DNA of 64,000 bases, from assembly GCA_947502145.1 (NCBI GenBank), contig CANMYO010000001.1, positions 1,054,001 through 1,118,000 of the forward strand, in the 5' to 3' direction. The stretch is from an uncultured Paracoccaceae bacterium. GTDB taxonomy: Bacteria > Pseudomonadota > Alphaproteobacteria > Rhodobacterales > Rhodobacteraceae. Of the stretch, positions 37,540 through 46,524 are shown piece after piece (positions within the stretch are counted from its first letter, which is position 1; the number at the start of each line of letters is the position of its first letter). Made by a program: the position numbers and the translations under genes. The notes beneath the pieces are model-generated. The model saw only the letters and a program-made list of their open reading frames with translations. It was not told where the DNA came from and made no database searches.

Positions 37540-39798
37540 ATGGCCGGCACCACCAAACACACGCGCGAGGATGCACTTGCGTTCCACCTGAACCCCATAC
37601 CGGGCAAATGGGAGGTGGCAGCAACCGTTCCGATGACAACGCAGCGGGATTTGTCGCTGGCTTATTCGCCCGGCGTCGCAATTCCCTGTGAAGAGATCCA
37701 CGCAGATCCGTCCACCGCATATGACTATACAAACAAGGGAAATCTTGTTGCCGTAATCTCAAACGGGACGGCCGTGCTTGGCCTTGGCAACCTTGGGGCA
37801 CTGGCGTCCAAACCGGTGATGGAAGGGAAATCCGTTCTCTTCAAACGGTTCGCGGACGTGAACTCCATTGATATCGAACTGGACACCGAAGACACCGAGG
37901 CGTTCTGCAACGCGGTGCGTCTTATGGGGCCGACGTTTGGGGGTATCAACCTCGAAGATATCAAGGCGCCGGAATGTTTCATTATCGAACAGCGCCTGAA
38001 AGAGGAAATGGACATCCCGGTCTTTCACGACGACCAGCACGGCACGGCGGTGATCTGTGCCGCTGGCCTGATCAACGCGCTGCACCTGTCCGGCAAAAAA
38101 ATCGAAGACGTGAAAATCGTGCTGAACGGGGCAGGGGCCGCCGGGATCGCCTGCCTTGAACTGGTCAAAGCCATGGGCGCAAAGCACGACAATTGCCTCA
38201 TGTGTGACACCAAGGGGGTGATCTATCAGGGCCGGACCGAGGGCATGAACCAGTGGAAATCGGCCCATGCCGCCCAAACAGATGCACGTTCACTCGATGA
38301 TGCGATGAAAGGGTGTGACGTGTTTCTTGGCGTCTCTGCAAAGGGGGCGGTGACGCAGGAAATGGTGTCTAACATGGCCAAGAATCCTGTTATTTTCGCA
38401 ATGGCCAACCCCGACCCAGAGATTACACCCGAAGACGCCCATGCGGTACGCGAGGATGCAATCGTTGCCACAGGCCGCTCTGACTATCCCAACCAGGTGA
38501 ACAACGTCCTTGGGTTTCCCTACCTGTTTCGTGGCGCGCTGGACATTCATGCGCGGGCGATCAACGACGAAATGAAGATTGCCTGCGCCCATGCGCTGGC
38601 CGCGCTTGCACGCGAAGATGTGCCTGACGAAGTGGCGATGGCCTACGGCAAGAAGCTGACGTTTGGGCGTGATTACATCATCCCCACGCCGTTTGATCCG
38701 CGTCTGATCCACCGCATTCCGACCGCGGTGGCGCAGGCGGGCATGAAAACCGGCGTTGCGCGGCGTCCGATTGTAGACATGGAGGCGTACGAACTCTCGC
38801 TCAAAGCGCGGATGGACCCAACCGCCTCAATGTTGCGCAGCTTGAATGCCCGCGCGCGTCAGGCCCAATCAACCGTGATCTTTGCAGAGGGTGATGATCC
38901 GCGGGTATTGCGCGCCGCCGTGCTTTATCAACGCTCTGGACTGGGCAAGGCGTTGGTGGTCGGTCGCGAAGATGATGTTGCGCAAAAACTCACCACCGAA
39001 GGGCTGTCAGACGCGATTCAGGAACTGGAAATCGTCAACGCGGCCAATACCGAGCATCTCGATACCTATAAGAATTTCCTTTATCAGAGACTGCAGCGCA
39101 AGGGATATGACCATCAGGATGTGCACCGTCTGGCGTCGCGTGACCGGCATGTTTTTGCGTCGCTTATGCTGGCGCATGGTCATGGTGACGGCATGGTCAC
39201 CGGGGCGACGCGTAAATCGGCGCATGTGCTGGAACTGATCAACCACGTCTTTGATGCCGACGCTGAACATGGTGCGGTTGGCGTATCCGCCGTGCTGCAC
39301 AAGGGCCGCATTGTGTTGATTTCCGATACATTGGTACACGAATGGCCCAACGAATCCGATTTGGCCGACATCGCAGAGCGTGGCGCCGCCGTGGCGCGCG
39401 ATCTTGGGCTTGATCCGCGTGTTGCCTTCCTGTCGTTCTCCACATTCGGCTACCCGGTATCAGAGCGGGCGGAAAAGATGCATCTTGCCTCTGACGTGCT
39501 GGATTCGCGCCGTGTGGATTTCGAATACGAAGGCGAAATGACCGTTGACGTGGCGCTGAACCGGGCAGTGATGGAACAATATCCGTTTCAGCGGCTGACC
39601 GGACCGGCCAATGTGTTGGTTGTGCCCGCGCGCCACTCGGCCTCGATCAGCGTAAAACTGATGCAAGAGATGGCGGGCGCAACGGTGATCGGTCCGATCC
39701 TGTCGGGTATTGATAAGCCTATTCAGGTCTGCTCGACGGTTTCGACCGTAAACGATATTCTGAACATGGCGATCATTTCTGCATGTAAGGTCGGTTAA
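37540..39798 (+). CDS. maeB: NADP-dependent malic enzyme fused to a phosphotransacetylase-like domain
   Basis: This 752-residue protein converts malate to pyruvate and CO2 with NADP. The N-terminal malic domain has VISNGTAVLGLGNLGALASKPVMEGK (core GTAVLGLGNLG) and the metal/active-site block FHDDQHGTAVICAAG; the NAD-binding fold follows (VLNGAGAAGIACLELV). From about residue 430 the C-terminal part is a phosphate acetyltransferase-like domain (VIFAEGDDPRVLRAA), which in MaeB proteins is regulatory and binds acetyl-CoA. The ATG at 37540 has the ribosome site GGGAGGA. Its stop overlaps the next gene (TAATG). Confidence 0.94.
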   Translation: MAGTTKHTREDALAFHLNPIPGKWEVAATVPMTTQRDLSLAYSPGVAIPCEEIHADPSTAYDYTNKGNLVAVISNGTAVLGLGNLGALASKPVMEGKSVLFKRFADVNSIDIELDTEDTEAFCNAVRLMGPTFGGINLEDIKAPECFIIEQRLKEEMDIPVFHDDQHGTAVICAAGLINALHLSGKKIEDVKIVLNGAGAAGIACLELVKAMGAKHDNCLMCDTKGVIYQGRTEGMNQWKSAHAAQTDARSLDDAMKGCDVFLGVSAKGAVTQEMVSNMAKNPVIFAMANPDPEITPEDAHAVREDAIVATGRSDYPNQVNNVLGFPYLFRGALDIHARAINDEMKIACAHALAALAREDVPDEVAMAYGKKLTFGRDYIIPTPFDPRLIHRIPTAVAQAGMKTGVARRPIVDMEAYELSLKARMDPTASMLRSLNARARQAQSTVIFAEGDDPRVLRAAVLYQRSGLGKALVVGREDDVAQKLTTEGLSDAIQELEIVNAANTEHLDTYKNFLYQRLQRKGYDHQDVHRLASRDRHVFASLMLAHGHGDGMVTGATRKSAHVLELINHVFDADAEHGAVGVSAVLHKGRIVLISDTLVHEWPNESDLADIAERGAAVARDLGLDPRVAFLSFSTFGYPVSERAEKMHLASDVLDSRRVDFEYEGEMTVDVALNRAVMEQYPFQRLTGPANVLVVPARHSASISVKLMQEMAGATVIGPILSGIDKPIQVCSTVSTVNDILNMAIISACKVG

Positions 39799-40667
39799 TG
39801 GCGATTTGGAATCTCGGGTCTATCAACGCGGACTTTGTCTATGCCGTGCCGCATATTCCGCAACCGGGCGAGACTTTGGCATCCACGGGCCGGCAGGTGT
39901 TTCTGGGCGGGAAGGGGGCCAATATGTCGGTGGCTGCTGCCCGTGCGGGGGCAACGGTGCACCACATCGGCGCGGTTGGCGAAGACGGTGACTGGGCCCG
40001 CCAGCGCCTGACCGAATACGGCGTTGATACCCGGCATATCGCAACCAGCACCGCCGCCACGGCACAGGCGATTATTGCCGTAGATACGGCTGGCGAAAAT
40101 GCAATCATCCTGTTTCCCGGTGCCAACGGCGAGATTCCCCAATCCATCCTGCAAGAGGCGATGGCCGAGGCGCAGACCGAAGATTGGCTGATCCTGCAAA
40201 ATGAAACCAATTTGCAACGCACGGCTGCCAAGCTTGGTCATGACATGGGACTGCGGGTGGCCTATGCCGCAGCGCCTTTTGACGCACAAAGGGTCCAGGC
40301 GGTGTTGCCCTATCTTGATTTTCTGATCCTGAACGCGGTCGAGGCTGAACAGCTCGCAAAGGCGACGGGCAAGACCCCTGACGCGCTGGGCGTCGAAGAT
40401 GTGATCGTTACCCTTGGGGCCGACGGGGCCGATTGGTACAGCGACGCGGGCCACCAGCATTTTGACGCCATTAAGGTTGATCCGGTGGATACGACCGGGG
40501 CAGGGGACACCTTTACCGGTTACGTGTTGGCCGGGCTGGATCGCGGCATGTCAATGGATCAGGCCATCCGGCAGGCCGCCCGTGCCGGTGCGCTGATGGT
40601 GATGCGCCACGGAACGGCTGACGTCATACCAGATCTGTCAGAGGTACGGGCGTTTCAGCCGGATTAG
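39798..40667 (+). CDS. PfkB-family carbohydrate kinase (ribokinase-like)
   Basis: A 289-residue sugar kinase with both PfkB signatures: the N-terminal [16 protein letters not shown] near residue 37 and the C-terminal [17 protein letters not shown] near residue 232, where the GAGD aspartate is the catalytic base. It is closest in look to ribokinase. The substrate is uncertain because no sugar transporter or isomerase is adjacent. The start codon overlaps the maeB stop by one base, so they share a transcript. Its stop interlocks with the convergent msrA stop. Confidence 0.85.
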   Translation: MAIWNLGSINADFVYAVPHIPQPGETLASTGRQVFLGGKGANMSVAAARAGATVHHIGAVGEDGDWARQRLTEYGVDTRHIATSTAATAQAIIAVDTAGENAIILFPGANGEIPQSILQEAMAEAQTEDWLILQNETNLQRTAAKLGHDMGLRVAYAAAPFDAQRVQAVLPYLDFLILNAVEAEQLAKATGKTPDALGVEDVIVTLGADGADWYSDAGHQHFDAIKVDPVDTTGAGDTFTGYVLAGLDRGMSMDQAIRQAARAGALMVMRHGTADVIPDLSEVRAFQPD

Positions 40668-41332
40668 CTGTGGTTCACAAACGGGGCCGCTGCACCCCAT
40701 AGTTCACGCACCCGCTGATCCCGCCCACAAGCATTACGATAGAACTTGTAGGCATCTGCCTGTGTTTTCGGTCCGCGCCGCGTCAAAACGATAGATGTGC
40801 CGCGGTAATAGTTCTGATGGACGGCCTCGGCCTCGTAAAACTGCGCGGCATCCAGGATTGGCGTGACAATGCGTTGACCCAATTCTGACTGCGCCGCTGC
40901 ACGCGCCGCGGTCGCGATCTGTTTCTCTGTGGCGTTGCCGACAAAAACTGCCGTGCGATAACTGTCGCCCCGGTCGCAAAACTGTCCCCCCGCATCCGTC
41001 GGATCAACAGAGCGAAAGAACAGGTCCAAAAGTTGCCGATAGCTGATGACGTCCGCGTCATAGGTGATCCGCACGACCTCGTAATGTCCGGTTCCGCCGG
41101 CGCTGACCGTGCCATAGGTCGGATTGGCGGTGCTGCCGCCCGCATAGCCTGACACGACATCCGTAACACCGTTCACCCGCTCAAAGTCGGATTCGATGCA
41201 CCAGAAACATCCGCCCGCCAGCACCGTTGTCTTGATGTCCCGGGCGTCGGCAGGGGCGGTCTGAATGAAAAACCCCGCAGCAATGGCAAAGGCGAGGGCG
41301 GCGGTCTTGATCATGCGCAGTCTGGTCAACAT
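40664..41332 (-). CDS. msrA: Exported peptide methionine sulfoxide reductase MsrA
   Basis: MsrA reduces methionine-S-sulfoxide. The catalytic motif is [14 protein letters not shown], followed by GYAGG and a C-terminal [11 protein letters not shown], whose cysteine is the probable resolving residue. I chose ATG 41332, giving 222 residues with a signal peptide ([20 protein letters not shown], then TAPADA); so this copy is likely periplasmic, unlike the cytoplasmic MsrA of E. coli. It is a single leftward gene with small hairpins in its leader. Confidence 0.9.
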   Translation of the reverse strand: MLTRLRMIKTAALAFAIAAGFFIQTAPADARDIKTTVLAGGCFWCIESDFERVNGVTDVVSGYAGGSTANPTYGTVSAGGTGHYEVVRITYDADVISYRQLLDLFFRSVDPTDAGGQFCDRGDSYRTAVFVGNATEKQIATAARAAAQSELGQRIVTPILDAAQFYEAEAVHQNYYRGTSIVLTRRGPKTQADAYKFYRNACGRDQRVRELWGAAAPFVNHS

Positions 41333-41360
41333 GGCGGGTCTCCTTTGGTCCTTTGTGCGC

Positions 41361-41395
41361 CCAAACCACAGTTTGGTCCATTCACCGCAAGGTGA
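41361..41395. promoter_or_regulatory. Two small hairpins upstream of msrA
   Basis: CCAAAC-CACA-GTTTGG (41361-41376) and TCACC-GCAA-GGTGA (41382-41395) are perfect stems with four-base loops. They fall 29 to 63 bases before the msrA start on its transcript. They could be operator half-sites or leader structure. Confidence 0.35.
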
Positions 41396-41415
41396 GGTCA
41401 CGGGCTGTTTACCGC

Positions 41416-41444
41416 TTGGAACATTTCGTGAGCGTGGCTAGGCT
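41416..41444 (+). promoter_or_regulatory. Candidate promoter for the sulfotransferase-like gene
   Basis: TTGGAA (41416-41421) and TAGGCT (41439-41444) are 17 bases apart. The leader between it and ATG 41519 includes a hairpin CGGCG-GTAG-CGCCG at 41468-41481. By-eye match only. Confidence 0.3.
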
Positions 41445-41518
41445 CGGTTCAAATAGGTGCATCTGTCCGGCGGTAGCGCCGACTTGTGGGTGTTTGGGGT
41501 CTGCATGGATTGTTGATC

Positions 41519-42223
41519 ATGAAAATTGCAATGTGGTCCGGGCCACGAAACCTGTCGACGGCGATGATGTATGCCTTTGCGGCGCGGCCTGATTTTGCGG
41601 TCTGGGATGAACCATTCTATGCGCCCTACCTCGCTGCGACCGGGTTGAGCCATCCGATGCGGGACAGCATTCTGGCCCAGCACGAGACGGACCCAAAAGA
41701 AGTTGCCGCTCGGTGTTTAGACCCTGATACGGGCGATAAGCCGCATTTCTACATGAAACATATGCCCCACCACATGGTCGACGGTATGCCAATTGATTGG
41801 GCCGCAACATGTGTGAATGTGCATCTGATCCGGCACCCGGCCCGCGTTATCGCCAGCTACGGGGCTAAGCGGGAAACGATCACCGTAGATGACATCGGCT
41901 ATCGCCAGCAGGCGGCGCTGTTTGACAGGATCGGCGGGCATGTCATCGACAGCTCTGACATCAGAACTGACCCCGAGAAAGCGCTCAGAGGGTTGTGCCG
42001 GGCCATTGATCTGCCATTTGAAGATGCCATGCTGCAATGGCCCGCGGGCGGCCATCCCGATGACGGCGTCTGGGCGGCGCATTGGTATAACGCCGTGCAC
42101 CAAAGTACCGGGTTCGCCGGTCCCGAAGGTGACCTGCCCATGGTGCAGCCGCAACATGAAGAGCTGTTTAACAATGCGCTTCCACACTACCTCAAATTGA
42201 AGGCAGTTTGCCTGCCGCTTTAG
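41519..42223 (+). CDS. Sulfotransferase-like protein of unknown substrate
   Basis: A 234-residue protein related to the P-loop sulfotransferases. The N-terminal MWSGPRNLSTAMMYAFAARPD has the place of the PAPS 5'-phosphosulfate loop, and VHLIRHPARVIASY matches the 3'-phosphate site motif. Such genes are often labelled sulfotransferase family or, wrongly, aminotransferase-like. ATG 41519 is used since the P-loop begins straight after it. It stands alone between msrA and argG, so its substrate cannot be guessed from context. Confidence 0.6.
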   Translation: MKIAMWSGPRNLSTAMMYAFAARPDFAVWDEPFYAPYLAATGLSHPMRDSILAQHETDPKEVAARCLDPDTGDKPHFYMKHMPHHMVDGMPIDWAATCVNVHLIRHPARVIASYGAKRETITVDDIGYRQQAALFDRIGGHVIDSSDIRTDPEKALRGLCRAIDLPFEDAMLQWPAGGHPDDGVWAAHWYNAVHQSTGFAGPEGDLPMVQPQHEELFNNALPHYLKLKAVCLPL

Positions 42224-42307
42224 AGGATTGTGAAACTATTTGCGCGCTAGAACGTTACTATACCAGCACGCAGGAAGGCTCATGTTTGTAAATGGTAACG
42301 GTGTCTG

Positions 42308-42333
42308 ACCTCGGTGGCCTGCGCCCCCGAGGT
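42308..42333. terminator. Strong hairpin downstream of argG
   Basis: ACCTCGG (42308-42314) pairs with CCGAGGT (42327-42333) and GGC with GCC inside it, leaving a four-base loop CTGC and one T-C mismatch. It starts 8 bases after the argG stop on the minus strand and faces the + strand sulfotransferase-like gene. There is no U-run on the argG side. The rest of the 118-base gap shows nothing else. Confidence 0.5.
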
Positions 42334-42341
42334 TCCTAGAC

Positions 42342-43556
42342 TCATTTTTTGCGATCACGTGCCGACAGCAGCTTCAGACGCAGCGCGTTCAGCTGGATAA
42401 AGCCCTGCGCATCAGTCTGATTATAAGCGCCCAAATCTTCTTCGAACGTGACGTGTGCTTCGGAATAAAGGCTCTTGTCGGACCAGCGGGCGATTGTCCG
42501 CACCGACCCTTTGTACAACTGAACCCGCACCGTGCCGCTGACATGTTCCTGGCTTTTGTCGATCAGCGCCTGCAGCATTTCACGCTCCGGGCTGAACCAG
42601 AAACCGTTGTAGATCAGTTCGGCGTAACGCGGCATGATCGAATCTTTCAGATGCCCCGCGCCTGAATCGAGCGTAATTTGTTCAATCCCACGGTGGGCTT
42701 CCAACAGGACGGTGCCGCCGGGCGTTTCGTAAACCCCGCGCGATTTCATGCCAACAAAGCGGTTTTCAACCAGATCAAGCCGGCCAACGCCATGTTTGCC
42801 GCCCAGTTCATTCAATTTGGTCAGAATACCGGCGGGGGACATTTCTTCGCCGTTGATTGCAATCGGGTCACCGCATTCAAAGGTGATTTCGACCAGTTCC
42901 GGCGTGTCCGGGGCCTGCACAGGATCAACCGTGCGCTGATAGACATATTCCGGCGCGGGTTCTGCGGGGTCTTCCAGCACCTTGCCTTCCGAGGAAGTGT
43001 GCAACAGATTTGCATCCACGCTGAATGGGGCCTCGCCGCGTTTGTCTTTCGCAACCGGGATCTGATGCGCTTCGGCAAATTCCAGCAGGCGCGTCCGGCT
43101 GCTAAGATCCCACTCGCGCCAGGGTGCCACCACTTTGATCTCAGGGTTCAACGCATAGGCTGCCAGTTCGAACCGGACCTGATCATTCCCCTTGCCCGTG
43201 GCGCCGTGCGACACCGCATCAGCGCCTTCAGCCGCGGCAATTTCAACCAACCGCTTGGAAATCAGCGGCCGTGCGATCGAGGTGCCAAGCAGGTATAGCC
43301 CTTCATACAAGGCGTTTGCCCGGAACATAGGGAACACAAAATCGCGGACAAATTCTTCGCGCAGATCTTCGACATAGATCGCGGAGGCCCCCATCATTTC
43401 CGCCTTCTTGCGGGCGGGCTCAAGCTCTTCGCCCTGACCAAGGTCAGCAGTAAAGGTCACAACCTCGCAATTGTACTCAGTCTGGAGCCATTTGAGGATG
43501 ATCGAGGTGTCGAGGCCGCCAGAATAGGCAAGCACGACTTTTTTCAGAGCGGACAT
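42342..43556 (-). CDS. argG: Argininosuccinate synthase
   Basis: ArgG joins citrulline and aspartate with ATP in arginine synthesis. The PP-loop [18 protein letters not shown] is near residues 7-24, and [13 protein letters not shown] and other family motifs follow; the 404-residue length is normal. It is a single gene. The DNA just upstream carries two hairpins in what would be its 5' leader, so transcript-level control is possible. Confidence 0.96.
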   Translation of the reverse strand: MSALKKVVLAYSGGLDTSIILKWLQTEYNCEVVTFTADLGQGEELEPARKKAEMMGASAIYVEDLREEFVRDFVFPMFRANALYEGLYLLGTSIARPLISKRLVEIAAAEGADAVSHGATGKGNDQVRFELAAYALNPEIKVVAPWREWDLSSRTRLLEFAEAHQIPVAKDKRGEAPFSVDANLLHTSSEGKVLEDPAEPAPEYVYQRTVDPVQAPDTPELVEITFECGDPIAINGEEMSPAGILTKLNELGGKHGVGRLDLVENRFVGMKSRGVYETPGGTVLLEAHRGIEQITLDSGAGHLKDSIMPRYAELIYNGFWFSPEREMLQALIDKSQEHVSGTVRVQLYKGSVRTIARWSDKSLYSEAHVTFEEDLGAYNQTDAQGFIQLNALRLKLLSARDRKK

Positions 43557-43578
43557 GGGACAGGGCCTTTCGCAAATC

Positions 43579-43646
43579 TATCGCGTGGCGCGATACCGGG
43601 ATTCCGAAACAAGGGCAAGGTCAGCGCTGTTGACCTTGCCCGTTTC
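43579..43646. promoter_or_regulatory. Two hairpins in the argG upstream region
   Basis: Hairpin A is TATCGCG-TGG-CGCGATA (43579-43595), a perfect seven-pair stem. Hairpin B is GGGCAAGGTCA-GCGCTGT-TGACCTTGCCC (43613-43641), an eleven-pair stem extended by GAAAC (43606-43610) and GTTTC (43642-43646) with a two-base bulge. Both lie in the 124-base gap between argG (leftward) and a membrane-protein gene (rightward). On the argG transcript B comes first, followed by TTGTTT, which resembles an attenuator terminator. Confidence 0.55.
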
Positions 43647-43680
43647 AAGTGCAAGCAATGCCGCAAAGCAGGAGATATTT

Positions 43681-44445
43681 ATGGCTTGGCAATTGGTACG
43701 GCACGCATTCACGATTGTTTTCGGAAATCTGGAACAGGCAATCCGCGCCTCCGCGGTTCCCTTTCTTATCATGGTCGTGATCACCGTCGTGCTCGGGTTT
43801 GGTGCATCAGCGTCGTTTGATCCAATGGACGACGATATCCTGACCGCAGGCGATGTCGGCGCAGGCGCGCTTACCGGGCTTGCCATGTCCATTGCCTCGT
43901 TACTTTTGTTCGGATGGGTTGCGGTCACATGGCACCGTTTCATCCTGAAAGAAGAATATCCCGGGATCATTCCCGCAATTTCGGGCCGCCCGATCGCAAG
44001 TTATATCGGCAAGAGTATCCTGATTGGCCTTCTGATCATCCTCGCGCTTATTCCAATCATGCTGATTGTGTTGCCGGTGTTGACCAGCCTTCTGTCATTC
44101 AATGTTGTTGTCGTAACGATATGGAGCTTCGTGCTTGGTCTTGTCGCGTCCTACCTCTGGCTCAGATTGGCAATCATTTTGCCCGGTGTAGCAGTTGGAG
44201 AGTCAATGAACCTGATGGCAGGATGGGGGATCACCAAACCGTTAAACGGGACGATCTTGGGGGTTGCGGCGATTATTGGCGTGATCAACGGCATCATGAC
44301 GCTGATCGCAATGTCCTTCGCCGATGTTCCAGTCCTTGGTTTTCTGGTGAATGTGGCGGTCCAATGGCTGACCGTCATGGTTGGTGTGAGCATCCTCACC
44401 ACGCTTTACGGTCACCTTGTCGAAGGCCGCGACCTGCCGACCTAG
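43681..44445 (+). CDS. Predicted inner-membrane protein
   Basis: I do not recognise this 254-residue protein. It has an N-terminal amphipathic stretch (MAWQLVRHAFTIVFGNLEQAI) and about six hydrophobic helices between residues 24 and 245. The loop WHRFILKEEYPGIIPAISGRP and the motif MAGWGITKPLNGTI recall small membrane proteins widespread in Rhodobacterales, but no function is known to me. ATG 43681 is chosen because the sequence becomes family-like there. Its stop interlocks with the convergent NUDIX gene (CTAG). Confidence 0.6.
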   Translation: MAWQLVRHAFTIVFGNLEQAIRASAVPFLIMVVITVVLGFGASASFDPMDDDILTAGDVGAGALTGLAMSIASLLLFGWVAVTWHRFILKEEYPGIIPAISGRPIASYIGKSILIGLLIILALIPIMLIVLPVLTSLLSFNVVVVTIWSFVLGLVASYLWLRLAIILPGVAVGESMNLMAGWGITKPLNGTILGVAAIIGVINGIMTLIAMSFADVPVLGFLVNVAVQWLTVMVGVSILTTLYGHLVEGRDLPT

Positions 44446-44873
44446 AACCGCGCCACGAAATCCGCATCGCCGTCGTTATACAATTGCGCCACCGCTACAT
44501 CGCGGCTGACCCAAAGTGCGGTGTGGCCTTCCTCTGATGGCGGACCAAGGCGCAGCACCGGCCGGGCCGCATAGATATAACAGACCTTTTCGGCCCACAT
44601 GTCGTATTCGGGCATGAACACAAACCGGCGGAATGCGCCCAGCCTGCGCGGATTGGCGATGCGCCATCCAGTTTCCTCGCACACCTCGCGGTGTAGCGCC
44701 TGGATCGCGTTTTCGCCCGGATCAATCCCGCCGCCGGGCAGCTGCAATTCATTGTGGGGCGCATCCTGCCAGGTCATCAGAAACTTGTCCTTGCGCGGCA
44801 GGATCGCATAGGCGCCGGGGCGCAGTTTGTACCGCTGCCCGGCCAGGGGTGTTTCGCCATACCGTCTGATCAT
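44442..44873 (-). CDS. NUDIX hydrolase
   Basis: A 143-residue single-domain NUDIX hydrolase. The Nudix box is complete, GGIDPGENAIQALHREVCEE followed by TGW, including the metal-binding REVCEE glutamates. Substrate cannot be assigned; the small size is typical of ADP-ribose or nucleotide-sugar type enzymes. It is divergent from hslO, with only 78 bases between the starts. Confidence 0.85.
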   Translation of the reverse strand: MIRRYGETPLAGQRYKLRPGAYAILPRKDKFLMTWQDAPHNELQLPGGGIDPGENAIQALHREVCEETGWRIANPRRLGAFRRFVFMPEYDMWAEKVCYIYAARPVLRLGPPSEEGHTALWVSRDVAVAQLYNDGDADFVARF

Positions 44874-44885
44874 CGCACTTGCCCC

Positions 44886-44916
44886 TTGGCGCTTGCCTTG
44901 CTCTGCCTATATAGGC
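44886..44916 (+). promoter_or_regulatory. Candidate promoter and 12-bp palindrome upstream of hslO
   Basis: TTGGCG (44886-44891) and TATATA (44908-44913) are spaced by 16 bases; the overlapping reading CTTGGCG-N14-CCTATAT also fits a heat-shock pattern. GCCTATATAGGC (44905-44916) is a perfect palindrome. The start would be near 44920, about 30 bases before ATG 44952. Confidence 0.4.
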
Positions 44917-44951
44917 GCGATATGCCAATTCCCGACACGTTAGGAAACCCC

Positions 44952-45944
44952 ATGAGCATCGGCTCTCAAATCGCCTGGGACGATACTGTCCTGCCGTTCC
45001 AGCTAGATGCCTCGGACATCCGGGGGCGCGTCGCGCGCCTTGATGGTGTGCTCGAAGATGTCCTGCGCCAGCACGATTATCCCCCGGTGATCGAGGCGCT
45101 TGTCGCTGAGATGGCGCTGCTGACCGCCCTGATCGGCCAGACCGTGAAACTGCGCTGGAAACTGTCCTTGCAGGTACGTGCCTCTGGCCCTGCACGGCTG
45201 ATCGCGACGGATTACTACGGGCCGACCGCAGACGGGAAATCCGCCCGCATCCGCGCCTATGCCAGCTATGACGAGGAACGCCTGGATCATGATGCAGAGC
45301 CGTTCAGCCAGATCGGTGACGGCTATTTCGCCATTCTGATTGATCAGGGCGAAGGCATGGCCCCCTATCAGGGGATCACGCCGATTGCCGGCGGGTCGCT
45401 GTCCTCCTGTGCGGAAACCTACTTTGCGCAATCGGAACAGATCCCGACGCGGTTTTCATTGACCTACGGACGCAGCACGCTGCCCGGTGGCGGTGAAAGC
45501 TGGCGGGCTGGCGGCGTGATGTTGCAGCATATGCCAAAGGCATCACCCTTTGTCGCAACCGACGGGGGCACCGGTGAAGCGGGGCTGCTGTCCGCCAACG
45601 ACATTCTGGACTCCGATGAATCGGAAAACTGGATCCGCGCGAACACGCTGCTTGATACGGTGGAAGACATCGAACTTATCGGGCCAACCGTGCAGCCGAC
45701 GGATCTTCTGGTGCGGTTGTTTCACGAAGAAGAACCGCGCGTGTACGAAGCGCAGCCAATCAAGTTCGGATGCAGCTGCTCGGAAGAGAAGGTCAAGCAA
45801 AGCCTGTCGATTTATTCGGCCAAGGACATTGCCCATATGACCACCGACAAAGGCATCGTCACCGCAGATTGCCAATTTTGCGGCGCGCATTACGAATTTG
45901 CGCCCGATGTGCTTGGATTTGAGGCATCAGGTGACGGCGCCTGA
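44952..45944 (+). CDS. hslO: Redox-regulated chaperone Hsp33
   Basis: Hsp33 is a zinc-bound chaperone that becomes active when its cysteines are oxidised. The 330-residue protein has the N-terminal LPFQLDASDIRGRVARL and the C-terminal redox switch GCSCSEEKV and DCQFCGAHYEF (CxC and CxxC). I used ATG 44952 (MSIGSQIAWDD) because AGGAAA stands six bases before it; an in-frame ATG at 44922 is possible. Its end overlaps the next gene by 14 bases. Confidence 0.93.
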   Translation: MSIGSQIAWDDTVLPFQLDASDIRGRVARLDGVLEDVLRQHDYPPVIEALVAEMALLTALIGQTVKLRWKLSLQVRASGPARLIATDYYGPTADGKSARIRAYASYDEERLDHDAEPFSQIGDGYFAILIDQGEGMAPYQGITPIAGGSLSSCAETYFAQSEQIPTRFSLTYGRSTLPGGGESWRAGGVMLQHMPKASPFVATDGGTGEAGLLSANDILDSDESENWIRANTLLDTVEDIELIGPTVQPTDLLVRLFHEEEPRVYEAQPIKFGCSCSEEKVKQSLSIYSAKDIAHMTTDKGIVTADCQFCGAHYEFAPDVLGFEASGDGA

Positions 45945-46524
45945 CCTTGAACAAAGACTGAAACAGGCGCTGTCCAAATCGGGCGGCGCCTCTTCTGACT
46001 ATGATCTCAACAGGGACGTGACCCCGCCCGCGGGGCGGGTGCTCAAGCCAGCGGCGGTTCTGATTGGTGTGCGGGCAAGCTCGGGCAATGTAATCCTGAC
46101 CAAGCGGTCCGCGCGGTTGAAAAACCACCCCGGCCAGATCGCCCTTCCCGGCGGGCGGCAAGATCCCGACGACCAAGACGCCATTGCGGCCGCACAGCGC
46201 GAGGCGCAGGAAGAGATTGGACTGGCCCCCACCAGTCTGCGCGTCCTTGGCACTCTGCCCAGCCATGTGACGGTGACCAATTACGATGTCGTGCCGGTCC
46301 TTGCGATTGTCGATGGCCCTTTTGATCCGATCCCCGAAGCAGGAGAAGTCAGCGAGGTCTTTGAGGTGCCCCTGGCGCATGTGATCCAGGCCGAGAATTA
46401 TATCATCCAGTCGCGGCGCTGGCAGGGACGCGACCGGCATTTTTATACCGTGCCCTACGGCCCCTATTACATCTGGGGTGCCACGGCGCGTATTCTGCGC
46501 GCACTTGCGGACAGGATGGCGTGA
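45931..46524 (+). CDS. NUDIX hydrolase, CoA pyrophosphatase type
   Basis: The 197-residue protein has the CoA-pyrophosphatase-type Nudix box GGRQDPDDQDAIAAAQREAQEE, ending EIGL (core REAQEEIG), and the upstream LTKRSARLKNHPGQIALPGG, which contains the LxxHxGQxxFPGG-like motif of NudL/YeaB enzymes. GTG 45931 (MTAPDLEQRL) is the likely start and overlaps hslO. It would cleave CoA or its oxidised forms to 3'-phospho-AMP and phosphopantetheine. The cca gene follows at an overlap (TGATG). Confidence 0.85.
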   Translation: MTAPDLEQRLKQALSKSGGASSDYDLNRDVTPPAGRVLKPAAVLIGVRASSGNVILTKRSARLKNHPGQIALPGGRQDPDDQDAIAAAQREAQEEIGLAPTSLRVLGTLPSHVTVTNYDVVPVLAIVDGPFDPIPEAGEVSEVFEVPLAHVIQAENYIIQSRRWQGRDRHFYTVPYGPYYIWGATARILRALADRMA

